Part shown: piece after piece, positions 52,560 to 62,695 of the stretch
Numbering within the stretch: the stretch's first letter is position 1
How the letters are laid out: the number at the start of each line of letters is the position of its first letter
Assembly (NCBI RefSeq): GCF_016908495.1
Contig: NZ_JAFBDZ010000002.1
Coordinates: forward strand, 1,116,001-1,180,000
DNA length: 64,000 nucleotides
DNA from: Rossellomorea pakistanensis
GTDB taxonomy: Bacteria > Bacillota > Bacilli > Bacillales > Bacillaceae_B
Direction: 5' to 3'
Program-made: the position numbers and the translations under genes
The notes under the pieces: model-generated
Told to the model about the DNA's origin: nothing
Database searches by the model: none
What the model saw: the letters and a program-made list of their open reading frames with translations, nothing else

Positions 52560-52802
52560 ATGACATTAGAATCGAAAAAGTTAAATGTAACAGATAGAAT
52601 CGTTGGCAAAATTAAAAATGGAGAACTCCAGTTTTATTTAGATAATGAACTTGTTGGAAGAATGCCATTGAATCCATCGGAACAAAATGTTCAATTAGAG
52701 CCTAATTTTGAATTAAACGGCAATCAATTTATTCAAAATTATATGTCCCCGAATCAAGATGAATCACGCTATACAGACTGCGATGAAGGCGGCTGGTGCT
52801 AG
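52560..52802 (+). CDS. yusG: DUF2553 family protein YusG
   Basis: An 80-residue protein with KLNVTDRIVGKIKNGELQFY and a tail DESRYTDCDEGGWC. It matches DUF2553/YusG of B. subtilis in size and position between gcvH and the Toprim gene yusF. RBS GGGAGG is at the end of an AACTTAG/CTAAGTT hairpin that could affect translation. Function unknown. Confidence 0.78.
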   Translation: MTLESKKLNVTDRIVGKIKNGELQFYLDNELVGRMPLNPSEQNVQLEPNFELNGNQFIQNYMSPNQDESRYTDCDEGGWC

Positions 52803-52934
52803 ATTTCACTCGTTAGAGCTAGGACCAAGCGGATTTTTCATGCGAAAATCATTATAATGGTATATTAAAGGACATCATCATATAAAAGATGAATATACTA
52901 TCATAATCTTATTTACTGATAAGGTGATGATGAA

Positions 52935-53294
52935 ATGGACGTTTTTGACGAAAAGGTAATAATAGTGGAAGGCACCACAGATAAGAGAAAAGTAAAAGGG
53001 ATTGTCAAAGAGCCTGTAGAAATTATCTGTACAAACGGGACGATTAGCATTACAAAATTAGATGAACTTATTGATTCACTATTTTATCGTGATGTGTATA
53101 TCCTCGTGGATGCAGATGAAGCTGGCGAGAAGCTGCGAAAACAATTTAAACGTGAATTTCCAGAAGCGGAGCATTTGTACATTGATAAAATGTATAAAGA
53201 AGTTGCTTCTGCACCAGAAAAGCATCTTGCGTCAGTCTTAACAGGGGCCAATATTGATGTTCACACGGAATATTTGGAAAAAAGGATGAGTTAA
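52935..53294 (+). CDS. yusF: Toprim-domain protein YusF
   Basis: A 119-residue single Toprim domain: VIIVEGTTDKRKVKGIV with the catalytic Glu, and VYILVDADEAGEKLRKQFKR with the DxD metal motif. Small stand-alone Toprim proteins of this type resemble RNase M5/OLD-like nucleases, but no substrate has been shown. It ends 5 nt before yusE, so the two are co-transcribed, as in B. subtilis. Confidence 0.88.
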   Translation: MDVFDEKVIIVEGTTDKRKVKGIVKEPVEIICTNGTISITKLDELIDSLFYRDVYILVDADEAGEKLRKQFKREFPEAEHLYIDKMYKEVASAPEKHLASVLTGANIDVHTEYLEKRMS

Positions 53295-53299
53295 TCAGT

Positions 53300-53614
53300 A
53301 TGACGCCGGATTGGTCATTAGAAGAAATACAAAATGGAATAAAGCAAGAAAGGGTATTTGCTCTTTATTTATATACACCAATGTGTGGGACATGCCAATT
53401 AGCCGGCAAAATGTTATCCATTGTTGAAAAAACAATGCCGCAAATAAAATTTGCAAGATCCGATTTAAACTTTGTACCTCAGCTTGCAGAAGAGTTTTCA
53501 GTGGAAAGCGTACCTTGTTTGCTCTTGTTCAAAAAGAACGAATTACAGGACAAACTTTACGCTTTTCATTCCGTTCCATTTCTTTATGAAAAACTTTTGA
53601 AGTTGAACGATTAG
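53300..53614 (+). CDS. yusE: Thioredoxin-like protein YusE
   Basis: A 104-residue thioredoxin fold with LYTPMCGTCQLAGKMLSIVE (CGTC) and cis-Pro in VESVPCLLLFKK. The CGTC centre and an extra Cys next to the cis-Pro distinguish it from TrxA. Cytosolic, no signal peptide. Operon partner is the Toprim gene. Substrate unknown. Confidence 0.88.
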   Translation: MTPDWSLEEIQNGIKQERVFALYLYTPMCGTCQLAGKMLSIVEKTMPQIKFARSDLNFVPQLAEEFSVESVPCLLLFKKNELQDKLYAFHSVPFLYEKLLKLND

Positions 53615-53676
53615 TATAATTTGGGAAAAATGTAATTTATTAACGATGACCTGACTTTTGTTAAGGTCTTTTTTTT

Positions 53677-53849
53677 GCCTCTTTTCCTGGAGCAATTGTT
53701 TTTTACAACTTGAAGTCCTTATAAAAAAGCAATTAGCAAACCGCCAATTGCTTCGTGTCCGACCTCTTACTTCTGAAATTAAGCACACTAAGTATTACGG
53801 GAGTATTGCTATTATTCCCCAAAAGGCAACAAGGTTTGTGAAAACAGCC
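53677..53849 (-). mobile_element. MITE-like element M, copy 3 (inverted)
   Basis: On the minus strand it begins GGCTGTTTTCACAAACCTTG plus TTGCC and ends with the inverse of GCCTCTTTTCCTGGAGCAAT. The interior has GTGTGC, TTCAGAAGTAAGAGGTCGGA and GCAATTGG-CGGTTTG-CTAATTGC, in which the stem keeps a G-T pair. The following 0.28 kb up to yusD shows no feature I can support. Confidence 0.7.
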
Positions 53850-54133
53850 TTTTTTGTTGAAGAAGGTTTGTTTTTAAATCCAGCCATACGCTTAAGTCAC
53901 GAATAGAGGAAGGTTTACCTTTCTTCGTCTACAATCATTATATTTTTCAAATATATACATATTTCTCAGGAAATATTAGCTATTTTGTCTATTGATTGAT
54001 AAAAGGGAAGAACTGGATGTCTATTCGACATTGAATGTGAATTTCGTTAAAAAGTTGTCGATGATTAATAAAAGGAATTATTCCCTTAAAGTGGAATTAA
54101 GTTTAAGAGAGGAACTAAATAGGGGTGAAAACA

Positions 54134-54481
54134 ATGAAAGAAGAAATCATGAGAGTCCTGGAAGAATGTCAGTCTCGGTTTCATTTAAGAATGCTTTTGC
54201 CTGAAGTGCCTTTTTTAATCACCTTAGAATCCTTGACAGCCAAATATACCATATCTTTGAAGAAACATGAATCACCAAAGATTGTTCAAGAAGCCCATAA
54301 CGATTTTTACATTTTTGCAGATGAGAAAATGATGGTGGATCTTTTGAAAGGAAATGAGCGGTTGACTGCTTTAGTAGAGTCTGGACATGTGAAGATTAAC
54401 GGTTCCTTTAGAGGTTTATTATTTGCAGAGGCGGTTTTATGGCTATGTAGGGAACACGAGGTAAATCCTGTGATGATTTAA
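54134..54481 (+). CDS. yusD: SCP-2 sterol-carrier-like protein YusD
   Basis: A 115-residue SCP-2-type domain protein (FLITLESLTAKYTISLKKHE, then NDFYIFADEKMMVDLLKGNE and VKINGSFRGLLFAEAVLW). It probably binds a hydrophobic ligand. ATG at 54134 is chosen since GGGGTG lies upstream; a GTG at 54125 overlaps it. Position between yusE and metN is as in B. subtilis. Ligand unknown. Confidence 0.8.
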   Translation: MKEEIMRVLEECQSRFHLRMLLPEVPFLITLESLTAKYTISLKKHESPKIVQEAHNDFYIFADEKMMVDLLKGNERLTALVESGHVKINGSFRGLLFAEAVLWLCREHEVNPVMI

Positions 54482-54519
54482 TATGAAATGGTTGGTCCTT
54501 TGAAGGACGAAAAAATTCG

Positions 54520-54548
54520 TTGACATTAAAAAAGTCCCATGATAAACT
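54520..54548 (+). promoter_or_regulatory. Promoter of the metNPQ operon
   Basis: TTGACA (54520-54525), 17 nt, TAAACT (54543-54548). Transcription would start about 30-40 nt before the SAM aptamer. Confidence 0.85.
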
Positions 54549-54589
54549 CATAATCATAAATCAAGATATTCGACAAAAAATTTAATATA

Positions 54590-54754
54590 TACTCTTATCA
54601 AGAGTGGTGGAGGGATGTGCCCTATGAAGCCCGGCAACCGTCAATTTATTGAAATGGTGCCAATTCACACAAAGTTCAAGAACTTTGGAAGATGAGAGAG
54701 AGGACCATATAGATTATTATGCCTTTCTGCTCATCAGCAGGAAGGCATTTTTGT
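54590..54754 (+). promoter_or_regulatory. SAM-I riboswitch (S-box) with terminator
   Basis: P1 pairs CTCTTATC (54593-54600) with GATGAGAG (54691-54698). Core elements are ATCAAGAGTGGTGGAGGGAT, CCCTATGAAGCCCGGCAACC and GGTGCCAATTC, as in all S-box RNAs. The expression platform is a terminator, ATGCCTTTCTGCT with AGCAGGAAGGCAT followed by T5 (54719-54754). High SAM should stop transcription before metNPQ. Confidence 0.97.
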
Positions 54755-54763
54755 TTTTGTAAA

Positions 54764-54911
54764 GGTTGTTTTCGCATAGATTGTTGCTTTTTTAACTAGA
54801 ATTGAAACATGTAATATAAAGGTTTCGGGACTCTTTTCGTCAAAGCAATAACTGTTTCACTAGTATTGAAATAATTAAGAGGCATTAGCAACAGCAGTTT
54901 ACGAAAAGTCT
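54764..54911 (+). mobile_element. MITE-like element M, copy 5, in the met leader
   Basis: Starts GGTTGTTTTCGCATAGATTG plus TTGC and ends GCAACAGCAGTTTACGAAAA plus GTC, an imperfect inverse. Its interior is unlike copies 1-4. It lies 10 nt after the S-box terminator and 90 nt before metN, so it is within the operon's untranslated leader. Confidence 0.65.
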
Positions 54912-55000
54912 TGTAAAAAGAAAATTTAATCAGGCATCATTAGATACAAACATAATTCATACTATACAAATGTGTTTAGTTGGGGAGTAGGTGAAAGCAT

Positions 55001-56026
55001 ATGATAAAGATTTCAAATGTGAAAAAAGTGTTTGCTTCTAAATCAGGGACAATTCAAGCTGTTTCAGAAGTGAACTTAGATATACAAGATGGTGAGATTT
55101 TTGGAGTGATTGGCTATAGTGGTGCAGGTAAGAGTACATTAATACGGATGTTAAATGGACTTGAGGTTCCAACAGAAGGGTCGATTGATGTAAATGGTCA
55201 GCTTGTTTCACAAATTAAAGGTTCTAGGCTTCGTAAGGCGCGCCAAAGAATTAGCATGATCTTTCAACATTTTAATTTATTATGGTCAAGAACTGTTAGA
55301 GAAAATATCTCCTTTCCGCTAGAGATTGCTGGTGTTTCCAAAGTAGAGAGAAAAAGACGAGTCGAAGAACTTATTGAACTGGTTGGATTAGAGGGAAGAG
55401 GAGATGCCTATCCTTCTCAATTAAGTGGTGGGCAGAAGCAAAGGGTTGGAATTGCAAGAGCATTAGCAAATAATCCAGAAGTATTGCTTTGTGATGAGGC
55501 GACCTCTGCTCTTGATCCGCAAACAACTGATTCGATATTAGAACTTCTTGTGGATATTAACAAACGATTGGGATTAACAATTGTTTTAATTACACATGAG
55601 ATGCATGTCATTCGAAAGATTTGTCATCGTGTAGCCGTAATGGAAGATGGTCGTGTGGTAGAAATAGGGAATGTTTTAGACATATTTAAATCACCACAAC
55701 AAACCATTACTAAAAGATTTGTTGGAGAAGTTTCAGAGCCTGAAGAAACGAAAGAAACGATTGAGCATCTTCTCGAAACATACCCTAATGGTAAGGTGAT
55801 CAAGCTAACGTTTGTAGGCGAATCAGCTGGTCAGCCAGTTGTAACCAGTTTAATTCGAAATTTTGAACTGGATGTAAATATTCTTCAAGGGAAAATATCT
55901 CAAACCCAAAATGGGGCATATGGCACCCTTTTCATACACGTAAATGGTTCTGAGGAAGAGGAGTATAAAGCAGTAGAGTTTCTAATAGAGCAGTCAGTCC
56001 AAGTGGAGGTGATGACACATGCTTGA
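55001..56026 (+). CDS. metN: Methionine ABC transporter ATPase MetN
   Basis: A 341-residue ATPase. Walker A is GYSGAGKSTLIR, the signature LSGGQKQRVGIARALA, and Walker B VLLCDEATSALDP. The C-terminal 90 residues form the NIL domain (VIKLTFVGESAGQPVVTSLI), which binds methionine and inhibits uptake when methionine is plentiful. It is first in the metNPQ operon behind a SAM riboswitch and overlaps metP by 8 nt. Confidence 0.96.
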   Translation: MIKISNVKKVFASKSGTIQAVSEVNLDIQDGEIFGVIGYSGAGKSTLIRMLNGLEVPTEGSIDVNGQLVSQIKGSRLRKARQRISMIFQHFNLLWSRTVRENISFPLEIAGVSKVERKRRVEELIELVGLEGRGDAYPSQLSGGQKQRVGIARALANNPEVLLCDEATSALDPQTTDSILELLVDINKRLGLTIVLITHEMHVIRKICHRVAVMEDGRVVEIGNVLDIFKSPQQTITKRFVGEVSEPEETKETIEHLLETYPNGKVIKLTFVGESAGQPVVTSLIRNFELDVNILQGKISQTQNGAYGTLFIHVNGSEEEEYKAVEFLIEQSVQVEVMTHA

Positions 56027-56687
56027 GAACATCTTTCCGAATGTGGACTGGGAGAAAATGTGGGAAGCTACAGTTGAGACGATGTATATGACGGGAATGG
56101 CGGTAGTTATTACATTTGTTTTAGGAATCATTTTAGGATTAATACTCTTTTTAACATCTAAAAATAACATTTGGGAAAATCGAATCGTCTACATGATCAC
56201 TAGTGCTGTAGTGAATGTATTTCGCTCGATTCCTTTTATCATATTAATTGTGTTACTTATTCCATTTACGAAATTTTTAATTGGTACCATTCGCGGAGCA
56301 AATGCAGCCTTACCAGCATTGATTATTGGAGCAGCACCTTTTTATGCACGAATGGTAGAGATTGCGCTAAGGGAAATAAACAAGGGAGTAATAGAAGCAG
56401 CGAAATCAATGGGAGCGAGAACCTCAACAATAATATGGAAGGTACTACTTCCCGAATCAATGCCAGCGCTGGTATCAGGACTTACTGTAACGGCGATTGC
56501 ACTTGTTGGATTTACAGCAATGGCAGGTGTTATCGGAGCTGGTGGACTTGGAAATCTTGCATACCTAGATGGATTCCAACGTAGTCGGGATGACGTTACA
56601 TTAGCCGCTACCATCATTATTTTAATTATCGTTTTTGCCATTCAGTTTATTGGAGATACCATTACAAAAATATTAGATAAACGTTAA
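56019..56687 (+). CDS. metP: Methionine ABC transporter permease MetP
   Basis: A 222-residue permease with five helices and the coupling motif EAAKSMGARTSTIIWKVLLP. SIPFIILIVLLIPFTKFLIG lies in the second helix group. Called MetI in Gram-negatives. It overlaps metN and precedes metQ by 14 nt. Confidence 0.95.
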   Translation: MLENIFPNVDWEKMWEATVETMYMTGMAVVITFVLGIILGLILFLTSKNNIWENRIVYMITSAVVNVFRSIPFIILIVLLIPFTKFLIGTIRGANAALPALIIGAAPFYARMVEIALREINKGVIEAAKSMGARTSTIIWKVLLPESMPALVSGLTVTAIALVGFTAMAGVIGAGGLGNLAYLDGFQRSRDDVTLAATIIILIIVFAIQFIGDTITKILDKR

Positions 56688-56701
56688 AGGAGAGGTCAAC
56701 T

Positions 56702-57532
56702 ATGAAAAAGTGGATAGTAGGTTTATTAACAGCGACAAGTATTTTCGGTCTTGCAGCATGCGGTAATGGTGGAGACAGCGAGGGAAATACCGAGTCAAAA
56801 GAGATTACCGTAGGTGCTTCGAATGTTCCGCACGCTGAGATTTTAGAAAAGGCACAGCCCTTGATGGAGGATAAGGGATATGAATTAAATATTGAGCCAT
56901 ATCAAGATTATATTTTTCCTAATAAAGACTTGGCAAATGGCGATATTGACGCCAACTATTTCCAACATATTCCATATTTAGAATCGCAAAAAGAAGAGCA
57001 TGGCTATGACTTTGTAAATGCAGGTGGAATTCATATTGAACCAATTGGTGTTTATTCAAAAAAGTATGATTCCCTAAAAGACCTTCCTGAAGGGGCTACA
57101 ATCCTAATGAGTAACTCGGTAGCCGACCACGGTCGTATTTTATCTTTATTGGAAAAAGAAGGGTTAATCACATTAAAAGATGGTGTTGAAAAAACAAAAG
57201 CAACACTAGAGGATATTAAGGACAATCCAAAAAACATTCAGTTTGATTACGAATACGAAGCAGCATTACTCCCTGAGTACTTTAAAAACGGCGAAGGGGA
57301 TGCTGTCCTTATTAACTCCAACTATGCAATTGACGCAGGAATCAACCCATTAGAAGATTCTATTGCAATTGAAAAGTCAGACTCACCTTACGTAAACGTC
57401 ATTGCTGTTCAGAAGGGTGATGAAGATAACAAAGCAATCAAAGCACTAGTAGAAGTACTACGCTCAAAAGAAATCCAAGACTTCATCCTTGAAGAATGGG
57501 AAGGTGCAGTCGTACCAGTATCAGAAGAATAA
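56702..57532 (+). CDS. metQ: Methionine-binding lipoprotein MetQ
   Basis: A 276-residue NlpA-family lipoprotein with lipobox LAAC (Cys20). The family pattern is VGASNVPHAEILEKAQPLME, then DIDANYFQHIPYLESQ and VINSNYA-like INSNYAIDAGINP. It binds methionine for MetNP import. RBS AAAGGAGAGG. It closes the operon and is followed by a long palindrome. Confidence 0.95.
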   Translation: MKKWIVGLLTATSIFGLAACGNGGDSEGNTESKEITVGASNVPHAEILEKAQPLMEDKGYELNIEPYQDYIFPNKDLANGDIDANYFQHIPYLESQKEEHGYDFVNAGGIHIEPIGVYSKKYDSLKDLPEGATILMSNSVADHGRILSLLEKEGLITLKDGVEKTKATLEDIKDNPKNIQFDYEYEAALLPEYFKNGEGDAVLINSNYAIDAGINPLEDSIAIEKSDSPYVNVIAVQKGDEDNKAIKALVEVLRSKEIQDFILEEWEGAVVPVSEE

Positions 57533-57562
57533 TAACAATGCTTTACTGCTTTAAACCACTGC

Positions 57563-57612
57563 GGGACGGTTCTCGAATGCGTTAATACATTAACGCGATC
57601 GAGAACCGTCCC
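57563..57612. repeat. GGGACGGTTCTCG palindrome (REP-like), possible terminator
   Basis: GGGACGGTTCTCGA and TCGAGAACCGTCCC are perfect inverse copies, with an inner GCGTTAAT/ATTAACGC stem, for about 22 pairs in 50 nt. The same word is common in intergenic regions of Bacillaceae. Here it stands 30 nt after metQ and may end the operon. Confidence 0.7.
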
Positions 57613-57795
57613 TTACTCGTGCTCTATTCTCTATATCCCATCTCTTTTCTCCAGATTAATTTAAGAACTTTTAATTTAGCTTAGCCTTATTCCGACTAAC
57701 AAAAGGGGATCTTCATTAATTGTTTTTTCATATTCAAATGATTTTAGGTCATACTAACGTTGATTTTTGAAAAAAAGAAATGGAGCTGATTAACA

Positions 57796-58161
57796 ATGGA
57801 ATTTGATCCTCAAAATTCTTCTGAAGAGATTCTTCACCATTATAAAGCTGGAATTGGTGTATTTACCGAAAAGATGCCGGGACTTGCAGAACATTTTAAT
57901 TCTTTTGCAGAAGAGTGTTTCAAAGAAGGTGAATTGACCCAAAAAGAAAAACAGCTTATTGCCTTAGGGATTAGTTTATATTCTCAAGATGAGTACTGTA
58001 TTGTCTATCATATAAAAGGGTGTTTAGATCAAGGATGTTCGGAACAAGAGATTTATGAAGCAGTTGGTGTTACTGCTGCCTTTGGTGGAGGAGCAACAAT
58101 GAGCCAAGCAGTCACCCTTGTTCAAGAATGTGTACAGGAATTAAATCAGTTGAAACAGTAA
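57796..58161 (+). CDS. yurZ: Carboxymuconolactone decarboxylase-like protein YurZ
   Basis: A 121-residue AhpD/CMD-fold protein. It has LTQKEKQLIALGISLYSQDE followed by YCIVYHIKGCLDQGCSEQEI, the place of the AhpD CxxC-x2-H centre. Here it reads DEYCIVYHIKGC, with one Cys of the usual pair replaced by Glu, so redox activity of the standard kind is doubtful. Position between metQ and sufC matches yurZ of B. subtilis. Function unknown. Confidence 0.82.
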   Translation: MEFDPQNSSEEILHHYKAGIGVFTEKMPGLAEHFNSFAEECFKEGELTQKEKQLIALGISLYSQDEYCIVYHIKGCLDQGCSEQEIYEAVGVTAAFGGGATMSQAVTLVQECVQELNQLKQ

Positions 58162-58421
58162 TTAATTTTTATAAGAAATAAAAAGTAGTGACAAGAGTTA
58201 CTTCAATGATCCTTTCCAGCAGGGATGTCAGAATATTTAGTATATGGTCGGAATATTGTGAAAAACTAAGCGTCGGGGCCCCCACTATTTGTCAAGAACT
58301 TTATGGTCCTCAGAAGATGAAAAATCATTTTATATCGGTTTTGCTATAAGTTCATCATGGTAGTAACATTATAAATGTGTTAAAAATCTGAAAGGAATGA
58401 TTAATTATTAACTCTCTTAAT

Positions 58422-58598
58422 ATGGAGTACACAAATGAAATGGAGAAAGCTATGCAAAGCGCCCATGGAATAGGTTACGAGGTGTACAAACGAAAGCATG
58501 AAATACGTATGCAAGTAGAACGGAGAAGAGAGAATGACTACATCCAAAGCAGAAGGTTAATTGCTGATCTTGATCGGAAGGTACATGCCCATTTATAA
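58422..58598 (+). CDS. Small basic helical protein, 58 residues
   Basis: Reads EYTNEMEKAMQSAHGIGYEV, then YKRKHEIRMQVERRRENDYI, a charged amphipathic helix. The start is uncertain: the ATG at 58422 has no good ribosome site, though AAAGGA is 26 nt upstream. A clean terminator lies 51 nt after the stop, which supports a real transcript. I do not recognise the family. The 58.17-58.39 kb part of this gap shows nothing else. Confidence 0.55.
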   Translation: MEYTNEMEKAMQSAHGIGYEVYKRKHEIRMQVERRRENDYIQSRRLIADLDRKVHAHL

Positions 58599-58649
58599 TT
58601 GAACTTGATTACAAAGTAAATGCTGATATAATAATAAGGAAGAAAAAAG

Positions 58650-58690
58650 GAAAAACCAGTGTCTGCGTAACAGAACACTGGTTTTTCTTT
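58650..58690 (+). terminator. Terminator upstream of the suf operon
   Basis: AAAAACCAGTGT-CTG pairs with CAG-ACACTGGTTTTT (one bulged base) around CGTAA, followed by a T-rich tail. Confidence 0.9.
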
Positions 58691-58796
58691 TGAACCTAAA
58701 GAAAGGATTTGTTACATTCTTCCACTCATTTCAGTACATACTATAAGCGATTTATAGGTCTCTTGGAATAACCTTTTCACATGGTTGAAAGAGTTG

Positions 58797-58820
58797 CTTA
58801 TAACTTTTATTTGTTATAAG
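58797..58820 (+). promoter_or_regulatory. Inverted repeat in the suf promoter region
   Basis: CTTATAAC-TTTTATTT-GTTATAAG is a perfect 8-bp inverted repeat with an 8-nt spacer, 74 nt before sufC. TTGCTT and TAAGAT, 17 nt apart, could be the promoter it overlaps. Two TGAGAAT words follow at 58828 and 58839. The regulator is unknown. Confidence 0.5.
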
Positions 58821-58893
58821 ATTGTAATGAGAATAAATTGAGAATGACTAACGAATTTTCAAAAACTTTTTATAAAGTCACGGAGGTATAAAC

Positions 58894-59679
58894 ATGGCAG
58901 GTTCAACACTAACTATTACAGATCTTCATGTTGAAATTGAAGGAAAAGAAATCCTTAAGGGAGTTAATCTAGAGGTAAAAGGTGGAGAAATCCACGCGAT
59001 TATGGGTCCAAACGGAACAGGTAAATCAACTCTATCATCCGCGATTATGGGACACCCAAAATACGAAGTTACAAAAGGTAGCATTACATTTGATGGTAAA
59101 GATGTTCTTGAGATGGAAGTAGATGAGCGTGCACAAGTAGGTCTATTCCTTGCAATGCAATATCCAAGTGAAATCAGTGGTGTAACGAACGCAGATTTCT
59201 TACGTTCGGCTATTAACAGTCGTCGTGAAGAAGGACAAGAAATATCTCTTATGAAATTCATTCGTCAAATGGATTCTACAATGGAATTACTAGAAATGGA
59301 TCAAGATATGGCACAACGTTACCTTAATGAAGGGTTCTCAGGTGGAGAAAAGAAACGTAATGAAATCCTTCAATTAATGATGCTTGAACCAAAAATTGCC
59401 ATCCTTGACGAAATCGATTCTGGTCTTGATATCGATGCCCTTAAAGTAGTATCAAAAGGAATTAATGAAATGCGTGGAGAAGATTTTGGTTGCTTAATTA
59501 TTACTCACTACCAACGTCTTCTAAACTACATTACTCCAGATAAAGTACATGTAATGATGCAAGGTAGAGTAGTTAAATCAGGTGGACCAGAGCTTGCTAA
59601 GCGTCTTGAAGCAGAAGGATATGACTGGATTAAAGAAGAGCTAGGTATTAAAGACGAAACTGTCGGCCAAGAAGCGTAA
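58894..59679 (+). CDS. sufC: Fe-S cluster assembly ATPase SufC
   Basis: A 261-residue ABC-type ATPase. Walker A is GPNGTGKSTLSSAIMG, the signature FSGGEKKRNEILQLMML, and Walker B AILDEIDSGLDIDAL. It powers conformational change of the SufBCD scaffold, where Fe-S clusters are assembled in the cytosol. RBS CGGAGG. First gene of the operon; sufD follows after 17 nt. Confidence 0.97.
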   Translation: MAGSTLTITDLHVEIEGKEILKGVNLEVKGGEIHAIMGPNGTGKSTLSSAIMGHPKYEVTKGSITFDGKDVLEMEVDERAQVGLFLAMQYPSEISGVTNADFLRSAINSRREEGQEISLMKFIRQMDSTMELLEMDQDMAQRYLNEGFSGGEKKRNEILQLMMLEPKIAILDEIDSGLDIDALKVVSKGINEMRGEDFGCLIITHYQRLLNYITPDKVHVMMQGRVVKSGGPELAKRLEAEGYDWIKEELGIKDETVGQEA

Positions 59680-59696
59680 GTGTTAGGGGGATTAAA

Positions 59697-62660
<2,964 letters not shown>

Positions 62661-62695
62661 TCTTCCTTAGCTTCAATAAGAATGGAGGAATCAAC

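Noticed and set aside
52500..52560. Riboswitch ahead of yusG
   Set aside because: There is an AACTTAG/CTAAGTT hairpin near the ribosome site, but no conserved aptamer core; a simple local hairpin is enough.
53658..53906. 82-codon open frame on the plus strand
   Set aside because: It lies almost wholly within MITE-like element M copy 3 and reads its inverted ends; the same DNA in copies 1 and 2 has no such frame.
53992..54204. 70-codon open frame upstream of yusD
   Set aside because: It overlaps yusD in another frame, has no ribosome site and no family resemblance.
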